This document shows, piece after piece, positions 24,882 through 33,885 of a stretch of DNA of 63,068 bases (the stretch's first letter is position 1; every line of letters starts with the position of its first letter). The notes under the pieces were generated by a model. That model worked only from the letters and a program-made list of their open reading frames with translations. It made no database searches and was not told the DNA's origin. The DNA is taken from contig NZ_JONL01000013.1 in assembly GCF_000711735.1 (NCBI RefSeq), forward strand, positions 1 to 63,068. The letters are read 5' to 3'. A program made the position numbers and the translations under genes. The DNA is from Maridesulfovibrio frigidus DSM 17176. Its GTDB lineage: Bacteria > Desulfobacterota > Desulfovibrionia > Desulfovibrionales > Desulfovibrionaceae.

Positions 24882-27800
24882 CTACCTACTTACAGCCTGC
24901 CCCTTACCCTTCGCAATAGTAATTTTCATTCTCTTCATCTTATCAGTCACTTTGGTAATACTATTTCCGCTCATCTCCATGAAATCACCAAACTTGCGCT
25001 GGGCCAGTTTAGATGCAGCCTTGCGCGCAGTTGCATCATTTTGAGAGAAGAATATTTTGTCACCGTTGTCTTTGATCATGCTGCCATTTTCGAGAGAATG
25101 AAGAATATTCCCTCTATTATCAACATTGGTTTCCAATCCCTTGAAAAGATCATCTTTAACCAAGGGAGTATATTCATCTGAGAGAGTTGGGTTATACTGT
25201 TTGGCCCAAACTTCCATGGCACAAGCATCCCCATTCTGCGCTTTCATGTACAAATAGTCGTTCCATGTCCTGAAACCAGACTCACTCCAAATCTTGCCTC
25301 TTTTGGAATCAAATTCCTTCCGCATGCCCTCTTCAGCTTGCAACTGCTTCATCTTGGCCAGCGACAAAAGCTGGTGCTTATCTTTCCTGAGCAACGAGCG
25401 GTCGTGTATCCACTCCCGGCGCTTACCCTGCCACGCTCCTTTGACCTGCTGATAAGAGATAGCCCTTTCTTCTTTCAAATTTTCTAAAGCTGCTTTTCTC
25501 TGGGCAACGACTTCTTTGTATTCTTTATTCAAGGCAACTTCATCTGCATTGATGATTGCCCCTGGCGTAAATGATGTTTTCTTTTCTGGTTTCCATGAAG
25601 CGACTTTCCCCTGAGGCGCAAAGTCAGCCATGAACTCCTTCATGAAACTATTAACCAGCTTGTTTTGCGAACTCATTTTATCAGCAAAGGATGATTTGGA
25701 TTTTTCAATATCCTTAACACCTTGCACCAAGCTCTTGTACTTCTGGATTGCAGTTTTCTCAAGTTCAGAGGTATTATCTGTTCGAACCTCATCAGCTATG
25801 GACATACGCTGGTGGAAGTCTTCTTTCATCTTTGTGTACGCCTCGTTGATCCTGTTCCGATCTTCTTCTGAGACATCACTCCACTTGCCGGCCTGCTCAA
25901 TAAGGAACGAACGTTCCTCTCTTAGAGTATCGGCACCCTTTAACCTTTTTTCTATGGCCTCAGCGGCAGTACGGAGCCACAGAGAACTAGAGGCTCGTTC
26001 ATTCCCTTTTTCAAAAAGATCCAGCGCACTCTTTTTGACAGCTGCACTTTGAACCTTGGCCAAAAACTCTCCAAAATTATCAGTGTAAACTGAAACATTA
26101 TTCTTATTACGCGAGATCCCCACCAAAAACTCATTTTTGGAAAGCAGCAGAGAATATGCCGGGGCATGATAAATAACATGGGAATCAGAACTGAGGCCCT
26201 GACTCTTATATGTTGAAATGCAATAGGCATGATCAAAGTGATTAAAGTCATCACCAGTGAAGTTAACCTGCTGGCCACTTTCAGTCTCTACAAGGTAAGT
26301 ACTATTTTCGACTGAAAGAATCTTGCCTCGCGTTCCATTCAGAATCGGATCGTCTTCATTGCACTGAATGTGCGCGCCACCCTTCTTTAGAAAAATTATG
26401 CTGTCTCCTGCGGCAAAATCCCGTTCTGCTGTTTCCCCGGAAGGTAGCTCTATTTCTTGACGGAAGTTTTCCTTTGCCACAATTCCCTTATCAACAAGGG
26501 ATGCTCTGATTTCTTTATTGAAGGCCTCCCTGTCTGAGTTCAACGAAGTAATCAGCAAGGGCATGCCTTCCTCTGCTTCAAAATGCTGGAAAAAATCTTG
26601 AACAACAGCTTCTATACGCTCTTCAGTTCCCTCAACCTCTTTTATAATATTGCCGGAGACCAATAACTGAACGGCACTCTTCGCATCGTCATGAGATGCA
26701 GCTTCTACAGCCTGCCGCTGTAGCGTTCCTTTCTGTCTTCGGATCTGCTTCAACCTGAAAGTTTTTGCTCCATCTTTTTGCCACTCTTCAAAAGGCTTTC
26801 CTGCCCCAACACCAGGGAGCTGTTTAGTATCGCCGACAGCAACAATTCTTGCCCCTTCTTTAGCTGCTATGTTGCAAAGGCGCACGGCGTCCATGCTGCC
26901 CATCATCGAAGCCTCGTCAACAATAATCAGGGCCGGCTTCTGCTCGAAAAGACTCTTCACATACGCTGTAGCTTCCAGCTCCTTATCATCGCCAGACTCC
27001 AAGGCCATGATGCGCCGCTCATAATCAATGCAAAACCGATCAATAGTCTGGGCAGTAATACCAGTTTCATCTCCAAGCTTCTTGGCTGCCGAACCAGCTT
27101 TTGACAGCCCAAGGACACGATCCCGACCATGAGTCTCAATGACAGCTTGCAAAAGCGTAGTTTTACCTGTCCCAGGGTCACCCTGAATACAAGTAATGAA
27201 ATCCGGAGAACTCAGAACGCCTAACGCGGCTTCCAATTGCTCACCTTCAAATTTAAAGTCAAAAATATTTTTAGCGACCGAAGTCATCTTTTGCCCAATT
27301 TCTGGATCAACATGATCTTCAAATCTATTGCTTCCAAGTTTTAGCCAGGCTCGGTTATCAGTTTCCGCTTGTAGCAATGTCTTAATTGTATACTTAGTTT
27401 TTGCCCCATCACTTTGCCCAGGAAGAGCAACCATTTTTTTACTGATAGCTTTGCTATGCAAAAAAAGCTGAATATCTTCCATCTCCAACGGGTAATTAAT
27501 TTTATCAAAGTACTCTACAATATCTTTTTTTAAATGCTCTATAAGGAAATTACCGCGCCGCTCTGTTGTTTCCTGAAAAGCGGCTCTCAGATGACGCTCT
27601 AATTCAAGGGAGTTCATATTATCACCAGAAACGGGTTCTTTCCTATTTACACCCCTTGCACCCTTTTTAGAGAACTTCGTGGAATAGCCTTCAGACTCAA
27701 GTGTCTGACGTAGAGTTTTTTTGTAAACAGTCTGAAGCAAATTAGAACTATGCAGCCGTTTAAAACCATTATTTTCAAAACCAATGCCGGCAATCTGACA

Positions 27801-29189
27801 AACAGATTCCAAAGAAGGCTTATCTTCTCCCCCCCATTCAACGGTCACAGCTGACAAAATTTCTGTTGGTTTTTCCTCATGCAGACGGCCTCCTTCCCGG
27901 TACTGGTTACGCAGGAGATCCCCGGATTTAATCTCATTCAAAGCGGCTGCGACAGCGACAGTGTGGGCCTTCTCTAAAACATCAACATCATCAATCTGCT
28001 CAATAAGTCTTTCTGGAGTTGCAAAAGCAACACTGATTACACTTTGTTCTTCTGTCGCCTTTGGCTGGCGAGTTTGTAAAACAGCTAGTGCTGTTTTGTT
28101 ACCATCCTGAACTTTCAGCTTCAGGAAATCATTCCAGTTGCTAAAAGGTATTTCTGCTCGGATATCCCTACGATCTTGGAGAATCCTTTCTTTAATAGTA
28201 CGCGCTTTTATTGGTGATATTCCTAGAGTAATTCCTAGATTATCCAATTCTTTTTCTTCGACCTTCAGGGCTTCGTAACGCAGCTTACGTTCATCAATTC
28301 CTTTTTTGTACTCTGCATACAAGACAGCCCTTTCAGGCCCTCTATGAATTGGGACCGCTTCATACCGTTCCTGCTCGGTTACAGCCTGAATAGAAGGGCC
28401 TACTTCTTCAAAAGGACCAAGTTGCTTTTCCAATTTTCCCTTGGAATAATTACGCCCCAGGCTACTAGCTTTTATTGCCGTTTTGGAATGACTATCTTTG
28501 ATAATGCAACCATTGCCACGCTTGCGTATTTCCAAACCTGATTTGGCAAGCGCGATATGTAAGTCCTGCCAGTTTTGAGCTTTTGATAGAGCTTCTGAAA
28601 TATTATTCTCACGCTCTTTTACATAGGAGTCAAAAGACTGCTGTCCGGAATGAGCCTCATAAGTTACGGCCTTTTCGTTTGCCCTTTTCGGACCATCACC
28701 CTGAAGGCCATTGTCCCGCTGAAGACCATACTTATTTTCCAACACTCGATGCAAGACATCTCGCTTATGATAGTCTCGGTACGGCTCATGCCTAGTAAGT
28801 TTCTCCGGATGAATCATGTTGTAAGCAATATGCATATGAAGGTTGTTGGTGTTCTTATGAACTCCACAATGCCGCTGGTGCTCCTCAAATCCAAGAACCG
28901 TGGCAAATTCTTTCTCAATTTCCCGAAAATCTTCTGGCTTCAGCACAGCCTCGTCTTCAGGTCTGAAGGACACTATAAGATGGTATGTCTTTTCTTTCTT
29001 ACTGCGTGTGTTTAGATCCTGAGTATCTAGTACTTCCTGTATGGCTAAATCATAATGATCAACAGCCCAGCAGCCCTCGTGCCAAGAATCAAGAGTCTTC
29101 TCTCCTTTATTCTTGGCATCGGCAATATAATCGGCCAAACGACGATAGCTTGAGTTCTGTGGCTTACAGGTGATCAAACGACTAATCAT
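24882..29189 (-). CDS. traI: TraI relaxase (MOBP, RP4 type) fused to an SF1 helicase
   Basis: A 1435-residue protein, about twice the length of RP4 TraI. Residues 1-180 match the RP4 relaxase: nicking tyrosine Y21 in RRLADYIADA, EKTYHLIVSFRPED (about 66-79), LGFEEHQRHCGVH, the metal-binding NLHMHIAYNMIHP (about 115-127), and LTRHEPYRDYHKRDVLH. A RecD/TraA-like helicase occupies about 640-1090, with Walker A GDPGTGKTT (about 669) and Walker B ALIIVDEASMMG (about 755). The C-terminal 340 residues are coiled and basic, ending IAKGKGQAVSR. The start overlaps the traJ stop (ATGA). It nicks oriT and leads the strand to the recipient. Confidence 0.94.
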   Translation of the reverse strand: MISRLITCKPQNSSYRRLADYIADAKNKGEKTLDSWHEGCWAVDHYDLAIQEVLDTQDLNTRSKKEKTYHLIVSFRPEDEAVLKPEDFREIEKEFATVLGFEEHQRHCGVHKNTNNLHMHIAYNMIHPEKLTRHEPYRDYHKRDVLHRVLENKYGLQRDNGLQGDGPKRANEKAVTYEAHSGQQSFDSYVKERENNISEALSKAQNWQDLHIALAKSGLEIRKRGNGCIIKDSHSKTAIKASSLGRNYSKGKLEKQLGPFEEVGPSIQAVTEQERYEAVPIHRGPERAVLYAEYKKGIDERKLRYEALKVEEKELDNLGITLGISPIKARTIKERILQDRRDIRAEIPFSNWNDFLKLKVQDGNKTALAVLQTRQPKATEEQSVISVAFATPERLIEQIDDVDVLEKAHTVAVAAALNEIKSGDLLRNQYREGGRLHEEKPTEILSAVTVEWGGEDKPSLESVCQIAGIGFENNGFKRLHSSNLLQTVYKKTLRQTLESEGYSTKFSKKGARGVNRKEPVSGDNMNSLELERHLRAAFQETTERRGNFLIEHLKKDIVEYFDKINYPLEMEDIQLFLHSKAISKKMVALPGQSDGAKTKYTIKTLLQAETDNRAWLKLGSNRFEDHVDPEIGQKMTSVAKNIFDFKFEGEQLEAALGVLSSPDFITCIQGDPGTGKTTLLQAVIETHGRDRVLGLSKAGSAAKKLGDETGITAQTIDRFCIDYERRIMALESGDDKELEATAYVKSLFEQKPALIIVDEASMMGSMDAVRLCNIAAKEGARIVAVGDTKQLPGVGAGKPFEEWQKDGAKTFRLKQIRRQKGTLQRQAVEAASHDDAKSAVQLLVSGNIIKEVEGTEERIEAVVQDFFQHFEAEEGMPLLITSLNSDREAFNKEIRASLVDKGIVAKENFRQEIELPSGETAERDFAAGDSIIFLKKGGAHIQCNEDDPILNGTRGKILSVENSTYLVETESGQQVNFTGDDFNHFDHAYCISTYKSQGLSSDSHVIYHAPAYSLLLSKNEFLVGISRNKNNVSVYTDNFGEFLAKVQSAAVKKSALDLFEKGNERASSSLWLRTAAEAIEKRLKGADTLREERSFLIEQAGKWSDVSEEDRNRINEAYTKMKEDFHQRMSIADEVRTDNTSELEKTAIQKYKSLVQGVKDIEKSKSSFADKMSSQNKLVNSFMKEFMADFAPQGKVASWKPEKKTSFTPGAIINADEVALNKEYKEVVAQRKAALENLKEERAISYQQVKGAWQGKRREWIHDRSLLRKDKHQLLSLAKMKQLQAEEGMRKEFDSKRGKIWSESGFRTWNDYLYMKAQNGDACAMEVWAKQYNPTLSDEYTPLVKDDLFKGLETNVDNRGNILHSLENGSMIKDNGDKIFFSQNDATARKAASKLAQRKFGDFMEMSGNSITKVTDKMKRMKITIAKGKGQAVSR

Positions 29190-29512
29190 AATTCTCTGAC
29201 TTTCTCATACATTGTTTTCTGCTGCTTCCGTAAGTCTACAAGCAACTTCTCAACATCAGGTCGATGTTCGTCATCATCAAGAATCCACATTTTGAGCAAA
29301 CCACCCAAACGGCCCAGATTCGCACTCATTTTTAGCAACTCTCGACGTGCCTGCTGATCCTCACGACTTTTGATTTCGTGACCGAGAGTTACAGCTTTTG
29401 CGAAAGCAGACAGTGACAGGTTGCACTGTTTGGCAGTGCCACAAATCTTCTTGTATTCTTTATCAGAGACATAAGCTTTGATGACTTTCTTTTTGCTCGG
29501 CACTGCGTTCAA
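29186..29512 (-). CDS. traJ: Relaxosome protein TraJ (RP4 type)
   Basis: A 108-residue ribbon-helix-helix-like DNA-binding protein. KKVIKAYVSDKEYKKICGTA is the N-terminal strand and helix; LSLSAFAKAVTLGHEI is the second helix; SANLGRLGGLLKMWILDDD (about 63-81) is nearly the same as the RP4 TraJ block. RP4 TraJ binds the inverted repeat next to the nick site and recruits TraI. Here the gene lies between that repeat and traI, overlapping traI by four bases, just as in RP4. Confidence 0.9.
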   Translation of the reverse strand: MNAVPSKKKVIKAYVSDKEYKKICGTAKQCNLSLSAFAKAVTLGHEIKSREDQQARRELLKMSANLGRLGGLLKMWILDDDEHRPDVEKLLVDLRKQQKTMYEKVREL

Positions 29513-29539
29513 TTCCTTCTTGGACTGTATTTTTTCTTG

Positions 29540-29660
29540 CGTTGAGCCGCAGGCGAATAAGCGATCCCAGCCCTAGGCTGGGCAGGGCGTAAGGTAGGTC
29601 CACTTTGGAAAAGTGGGCCTACCTTACCTGTCCTGCCTTCCGACTCCGTGATATTATATG
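29540..29660 (+). other. oriT: Origin of transfer (oriT), IncP/RP4-like
   Basis: An imperfect inverted repeat has arms at 29589-29606 (GTAAGGTAGGTCCACTTT) and 29610-29627, with one mismatch and a 3-base loop. Eight bases further is GTCCTG/CC; by analogy with the RP4 nick (ATCCTG/CC) the cut would fall between 29635 and 29636. Other RP4-like blocks, from memory of that oriT, are GTTGAGC and GCGAATAAG to the left and GTGGGCCTAC before the nick. traJ lies at left and points left, as in RP4. Nicking itself is inferred. Confidence 0.88.
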
Positions 29661-29705
29661 TGATTTTGCGTTACATCGGAAGGTCCTAAAAAAAATACTC
29701 TATAA

Positions 29706-29760
29706 TAACATAGAGTAACGGTTAGTAACTTTAAATAACCTAAAGTAACCTAGAATAACT
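29706..29760 (+). repeat. Six TAAC repeats at exactly 10-bp spacing beside oriT
   Basis: TAAC occurs at 29706, 29716, 29726, 29736, 29746 and 29756, with preferred flanks such as TAGAGTAACG and TAAAGTAACC. A period of ten places all copies on one face of the helix. A CTCTAT/ATAGAG inverted repeat (29698-29715) marks the left end. This looks like a cooperative binding array for a relaxosome or regulatory protein. Confidence 0.82.
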
Positions 29761-29884
29761 TTTAAATTTCAAATTTGGTGACAAAAAAGCACTTTGTATT
29801 TGTTCCCAGTTCTAAGAATATGCGCTATCTCACGAATTAGGATTAAGCTCCAGCATGAAAGATCAAAAAATCAAGGAGAACTAT

Positions 29885-30361
29885 ATGCATATCGGAAATA
29901 CGGGAATTGAATTGCCATCCGACTTAGTAGTTAGAATCTACAACGATGCAGCCGATCAAGATCTCAAAAATGAAATAATTAAGTCTCTTACTGAACAGGC
30001 TAAAACGAATCCTCGTGCACATATTGTCAGAGGATTCTATTTTGACTCAATAGGGAATCTAAATTTTAGCGAAGAGTTGTATGATCATGCAGTATACTCT
30101 GGGAAAACAGGTACATATTCAAAATCTGTAGAAGAACATGCCAAAAAACTTATGAAATCCATAGACATGCTTAAAGCAATGCAGGATAAAAAGCATGAGT
30201 ATTCTAGAATCGTACAGGAGTTAGGAATTGAAAGAACAATTGCCATCTCTGAAACATTTGACCAAGAAGAATTAAAGGCAGCATCCTCAATTAAAAAAAT
30301 ACTTGAGAATGGAACGCCTAAAGATATATTGAAAAATCTAGAGTCACTCGACAGCGATTAG
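29885..30361 (+). CDS. Hypothetical protein next to oriT
   Basis: A 158-residue protein. The start is ATG 29885 because AAGGAG lies eight bases upstream; an earlier in-frame ATG (29855) has no such site. It is acidic and helical, with a possible repeat-like stretch AHIVRGFYFDSIGNLNFSEE (about 43-62) reminiscent of a TPR unit. It lies where RP4 has traK but is acidic and unlike TraK. No family recognised. The TAAC array is just upstream and could control it. Confidence 0.6.
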   Translation: MHIGNTGIELPSDLVVRIYNDAADQDLKNEIIKSLTEQAKTNPRAHIVRGFYFDSIGNLNFSEELYDHAVYSGKTGTYSKSVEEHAKKLMKSIDMLKAMQDKKHEYSRIVQELGIERTIAISETFDQEELKAASSIKKILENGTPKDILKNLESLDSD

Positions 30362-30626
30362 TTGAAATACTTATTGCCCAGATCTAAAGTTAGCACATGT
30401 GTAAAGTGAAAATAAAGTCTGATAAGAAAGTGTTCATTAGATGGTAAGAAGATGGCAGGGCTTCTAAGTAGAGGTCACGAAAAATGCTCCGGTGCATATT
30501 ATTAACCTTGGCTGACAATTCAGGATAATTCTTCTCAAGGGCGTTCCTATAGTGTATAATTTTAAATTAATCGTTATTCATTCTCGGAATTTAAGTTTAT
30601 TAAATATTACACGCCAATCGGGATTG

Positions 30627-30656
30627 TTGAGCGCGTTTGGTATATGTGTATATAAA
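30627..30656 (+). promoter_or_regulatory. Possible sigma-70 promoter of the transglutaminase-like gene
   Basis: TTGAGC (30627-30632) and TATAAA (30651-30656) are 18 bases apart, and the next gene starts at 30683. The 320-base gap 30362-30682 holds nothing else that I can identify. The strength of the site is unknown. Confidence 0.4.
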
Positions 30657-30682
30657 ATTATGACAACATTATCGAGGTATCT

Positions 30683-31501
30683 ATGCGCACAGAATTGATC
30701 GAGCTTTTTAGAGGAAAAGGAATAGATTTTAGCTCTGTTGGCTTTTACGATGAAAAAAACTTTTTAAAGGCAGAACAGAAAGATCCTGATTTTTTACGCA
30801 ACTATGGGTTCTGGATTAGGAATAAAAAATATGATGATGATTATTTAAAATATGTGAGAGAAACTATCCCGCATGTATTGCAGCCAATGCATGACGAACT
30901 TGTTAAAGATGGGAGCCAAGGTGCTTGTGTCAATATGTCTCTGGCGCTTTCTAAAATTTTAGAAAAACTTGGTATATGGAATGTCATGGTAGAAGGATCA
31001 TTTAATGCTGTATATCCTTCTTCCTCACAAATAACGGAAAAGTTTTTATGGCAATATGATTCACCTCAGCATGTAGAAAGTAGAATATCTCCTGGGCATG
31101 TATGGCTACATTGTCCTCCATTTAATATCATTGACTTAACGATTAAGTACCAACCATATACTCAAAAACAAGCCGAATATCTTCCTGAAATAGTTGCACA
31201 GGAAGAGGTTAATGAATTTAAGGCAACTATCAATGATATCTGCAGCCCTTCAACAACAGAATGGCTACAATCTAAATTGGCTACAGAGAGATCCTTTTTC
31301 TCAACAATAGGATTTGATTATTTTTCAAGTAAAGAAACTCCAAAATCATTTAATTATGGGGATACTAAACTACGTTATATACCTTGTTCGTTTACAGCAG
31401 CAGATGGTCCCCTTGAAACAATGAAATGTTTGCAGCTTTCTGGCAAATATCCGCTAGAAATATATGAGAAAAATATACATCCAAATATCCCATCTAAATA
31501 A
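30683..31501 (+). CDS. Transglutaminase-like cysteine protein (putative)
   Basis: A 272-residue soluble protein with GAGGTATCT before ATG. A Cys-His-Asp set in the order of the transglutaminase/papain-like fold can be seen: Cys in GACVNMSLALSKILEKLG (about 80), His in GHVWLHCP (about 138-145) and Asp in NIIDLTIKYQ (about 149-158). The spacing fits this superfamily; the substrate is unknown. It stands alone in the cargo region with its own possible promoter. A protease, deamidase or toxin function are all possible; I claim only the fold. Confidence 0.55.
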   Translation: MRTELIELFRGKGIDFSSVGFYDEKNFLKAEQKDPDFLRNYGFWIRNKKYDDDYLKYVRETIPHVLQPMHDELVKDGSQGACVNMSLALSKILEKLGIWNVMVEGSFNAVYPSSSQITEKFLWQYDSPQHVESRISPGHVWLHCPPFNIIDLTIKYQPYTQKQAEYLPEIVAQEEVNEFKATINDICSPSTTEWLQSKLATERSFFSTIGFDYFSSKETPKSFNYGDTKLRYIPCSFTAADGPLETMKCLQLSGKYPLEIYEKNIHPNIPSK

Positions 31502-31968
31502 TAGTTTCTCTACAGTGTGACTTGCTGCCAAGTTGATTGTTAGCAATTTATATAATTAGGCATCCTGCTCGGCAGTATTTTTTTGAGGGATCGTCCATCA
31601 AGGGTTCATGCTTGAAAATTTACATACTGCCCGAAAAGACTCACCGGAAACAGGTGCGCCTTGATCAATTCCAAAATTCATTGGAATCAGCCTAGCTTCA
31701 TTTCTTAACGATGCGTTGAACTCTATGCAGGGCAACACATCCCGCCCCTCTGCGCATTAATTGCTAAGGATACAGTAGCAACGGGCAAAGATAGTGTTGC
31801 TAAAAGAGCATAACCATTTAAATTGAGAAGGCTTATATACGATGAAGCACCTAGCCTACAGTCTCTGCTCAATGCGTAAAAGGTATTCTGCTGATTGATC
31901 AGCTGTTCCTAATTTCGAGTTTACTCAAGACATTAGCTGCCATCACTTCGATCTCAGACTTAGTGTCT

Positions 31969-32127
31969 AGCTTTAAAAGATTTAATCGAACAATTCGCTA
32001 CGACTTGCTGAACCAGTATCTTTTTGAGAGTATCAATGAAGTTCAGAATTATGTCAGGGATTGGCGGTATCACCCCGATGCAAAATTTGAAAAAGGCTGC
32101 ATAGCCTCTACTTTTAAAAGCCATTAA
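31969..32127 (+). pseudogene. IS3-family transposase fragment
   Basis: The frame reads FKRFNRTIRYDLLNQYLFES, then INEVQNYVRDWR, which is the usual late part of an IS3-family OrfB integrase core. After DWR it loses the match and ends in a stop. No start, no DDE motif and no terminal repeats remain. The rest of the gap 31502-32211 has no credible gene. Confidence 0.7.
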
Positions 32128-32211
32128 AAATGGACTGATTACCACTGGAAGTATTATAATCGTTTATGAAATTTGCTTTAGGGGTAATTGTTGAAGGCTA
32201 AGGAGATTTTG

Positions 32212-33510
32212 GTGACAATAAGACGACAAATTCCCAATGGAATTTCTGAAGATCTGGTTGTTGAGAATTTACAAATTGTTGAAGATATTTTCAGCTCTAA
32301 GTGGTTAGCAAAGAAGAGTAATGGTCAACACACCATCAAAAAGCTTTGGAATCGAAGAGACTACCTTGCAACAATTGAACTATTTACTTTAGGCAATGCT
32401 CTGAAGCTTCTTCTTAATTCTGGCGCAGAAGAATGGGTTAAAGGGTATGCTGAGCGAGTAAAAAAGACTAAAGCTTCAGATCAAGTAGGAGTGAGTTATG
32501 AAGCTATAGCAGCTTCTTATTTTATGGAATTTCACGATGTGCAAATGCCCCCAGAGAGTCAACCAGGATATGATATTGTTATTAATGAAAAAAAACTATC
32601 ATTTCTAATTTCATGTAAAAAGCTACTTCCTTCTGAAGTTCCGCGTAAGGTGGATTCTAAGGCGAAAGAAATTGAAAAAGAATTCATTATATTAATGAAG
32701 AAAAAAAGAATAACAGGATTGAGGCTTCTTATTTTAGGTGCGAAAGAAGGGAATATTCCCACCCCAAATAGGTGCATGTCAGTTGTAGAGGATATGCTTC
32801 AAACGAAAAAGAGAGAGGTTAAAACCGAATCTTTTACTTTCACTCTAAACCATATAGGTGAAAGTGACTTATCTCAAAGGAGAATTAGTTACCAATTTAA
32901 CATGTTGATTCCTCAAAAGAAAACGGAGCAGAAAAGGTTCGAAAATCTTTTTGGTAAAGCTTACAAAAATTTGATGAAACATACAAAGGAGAAGAGTAGT
33001 GGTAATTTCTTAAAAATGCTTATGGTCTCTCTACCAGAGTATATCTCTATGCAAAAAACCGAAAAATGGATTCGAGAAAATTTTAAAAGTCACTACAAAG
33101 GGCTATCTTGTGTTTTACTTACACGAGCAATTCCGGTCCAGTCGACTTCTAGTTCCTTTTTGAGCCTTGAGTGTAAGCCTGTTTTTAATATTCAAGCAGA
33201 AAACAGTTTGCTGGATAAAATTATGAACAAAGAATTTTCGTATTTTAAACTTCAAATACCAATAGGTACAGTTTCATCGGAAGAGTCAAAACAGATGTTA
33301 AAGTCAGATGATGGGAGTATGGATGTTAGTAATTTTTATTGCTTTCAGAGGGCTGTAGTGTCCTATGAAAAACATGGAGACTCTCTAGAAGTAAACTTTA
33401 ATTATAAACCAAATTTTTACTATCAAGTAGACTTTATTACTGATCATAATACCCCCCCAATATCATTAGCACCTATTTTCCCTCCTGAGTTTACGACTGT
33501 TCTTTTGTAG
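32212..33510 (+). CDS. Hypothetical protein, possible PD-(D/E)XK-like nuclease
   Basis: A 432-residue protein. GTG 32212 is chosen because AAGGAG lies six bases before it; a TTG at 32188 is an alternative with no site. A segment near 120-140 (QPGYDIVINEKKLSFLISCK) resembles the Asp-(n)-x-x-K pattern of PD-(D/E)XK enzymes, though the usual Glu is replaced by Ser. The remainder is mixed alpha/beta and unassigned. It could be a restriction-type or defence protein. A weak call; the gene itself is convincing from its length and start site. Confidence 0.5.
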   Translation: MTIRRQIPNGISEDLVVENLQIVEDIFSSKWLAKKSNGQHTIKKLWNRRDYLATIELFTLGNALKLLLNSGAEEWVKGYAERVKKTKASDQVGVSYEAIAASYFMEFHDVQMPPESQPGYDIVINEKKLSFLISCKKLLPSEVPRKVDSKAKEIEKEFIILMKKKRITGLRLLILGAKEGNIPTPNRCMSVVEDMLQTKKREVKTESFTFTLNHIGESDLSQRRISYQFNMLIPQKKTEQKRFENLFGKAYKNLMKHTKEKSSGNFLKMLMVSLPEYISMQKTEKWIRENFKSHYKGLSCVLLTRAIPVQSTSSSFLSLECKPVFNIQAENSLLDKIMNKEFSYFKLQIPIGTVSSEESKQMLKSDDGSMDVSNFYCFQRAVVSYEKHGDSLEVNFNYKPNFYYQVDFITDHNTPPISLAPIFPPEFTTVLL

Positions 33511-33885
33511 GATTATTTTATCAAGGGTTAGCCAAACTCAAAGAAGAAGAAAGTGGTTATGATCAGGAGAGGGACTGCTCGATGATAGGTAAGCCCGACC
33601 TACGAGTCAGTAAGATCTTATCCATCAATAAAAGACCGGATGGAATCCGTGATGAAGCCAGGTAAATGCAACGAAGTATCTCAGTGAGTGCTGTTGGAAG
33701 TGACCAAGGCTTCTGGTCCTAAAGCCAAAATCAAAAAATGGAAAAGACTGAGAAACCGTAGAATTACTCAAGCAGCTTATAGGAAGAAAAAGAAGGATTC
33801 CTCTGAAAAGGCCAAGGGGCAGCGCTTTAACTTCGGCAGCAGCATGAGAGCAGTTGAAAATGGGATGATTACATTTACTCCTCTT
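33511..33885. other. Gap without a convincing gene
   Basis: Nothing is recognised here. A 71-codon frame (33688-33903) begins without a good ribosome-binding site, is very basic and runs into the end of the convergent gene. It may be a decayed gene. Confidence 0.4.

Noticed and set aside
31960-32145. Possible minus-strand 61-residue protein
   Set aside because: It is the shadow of the IS3 transposase fragment on the other strand.
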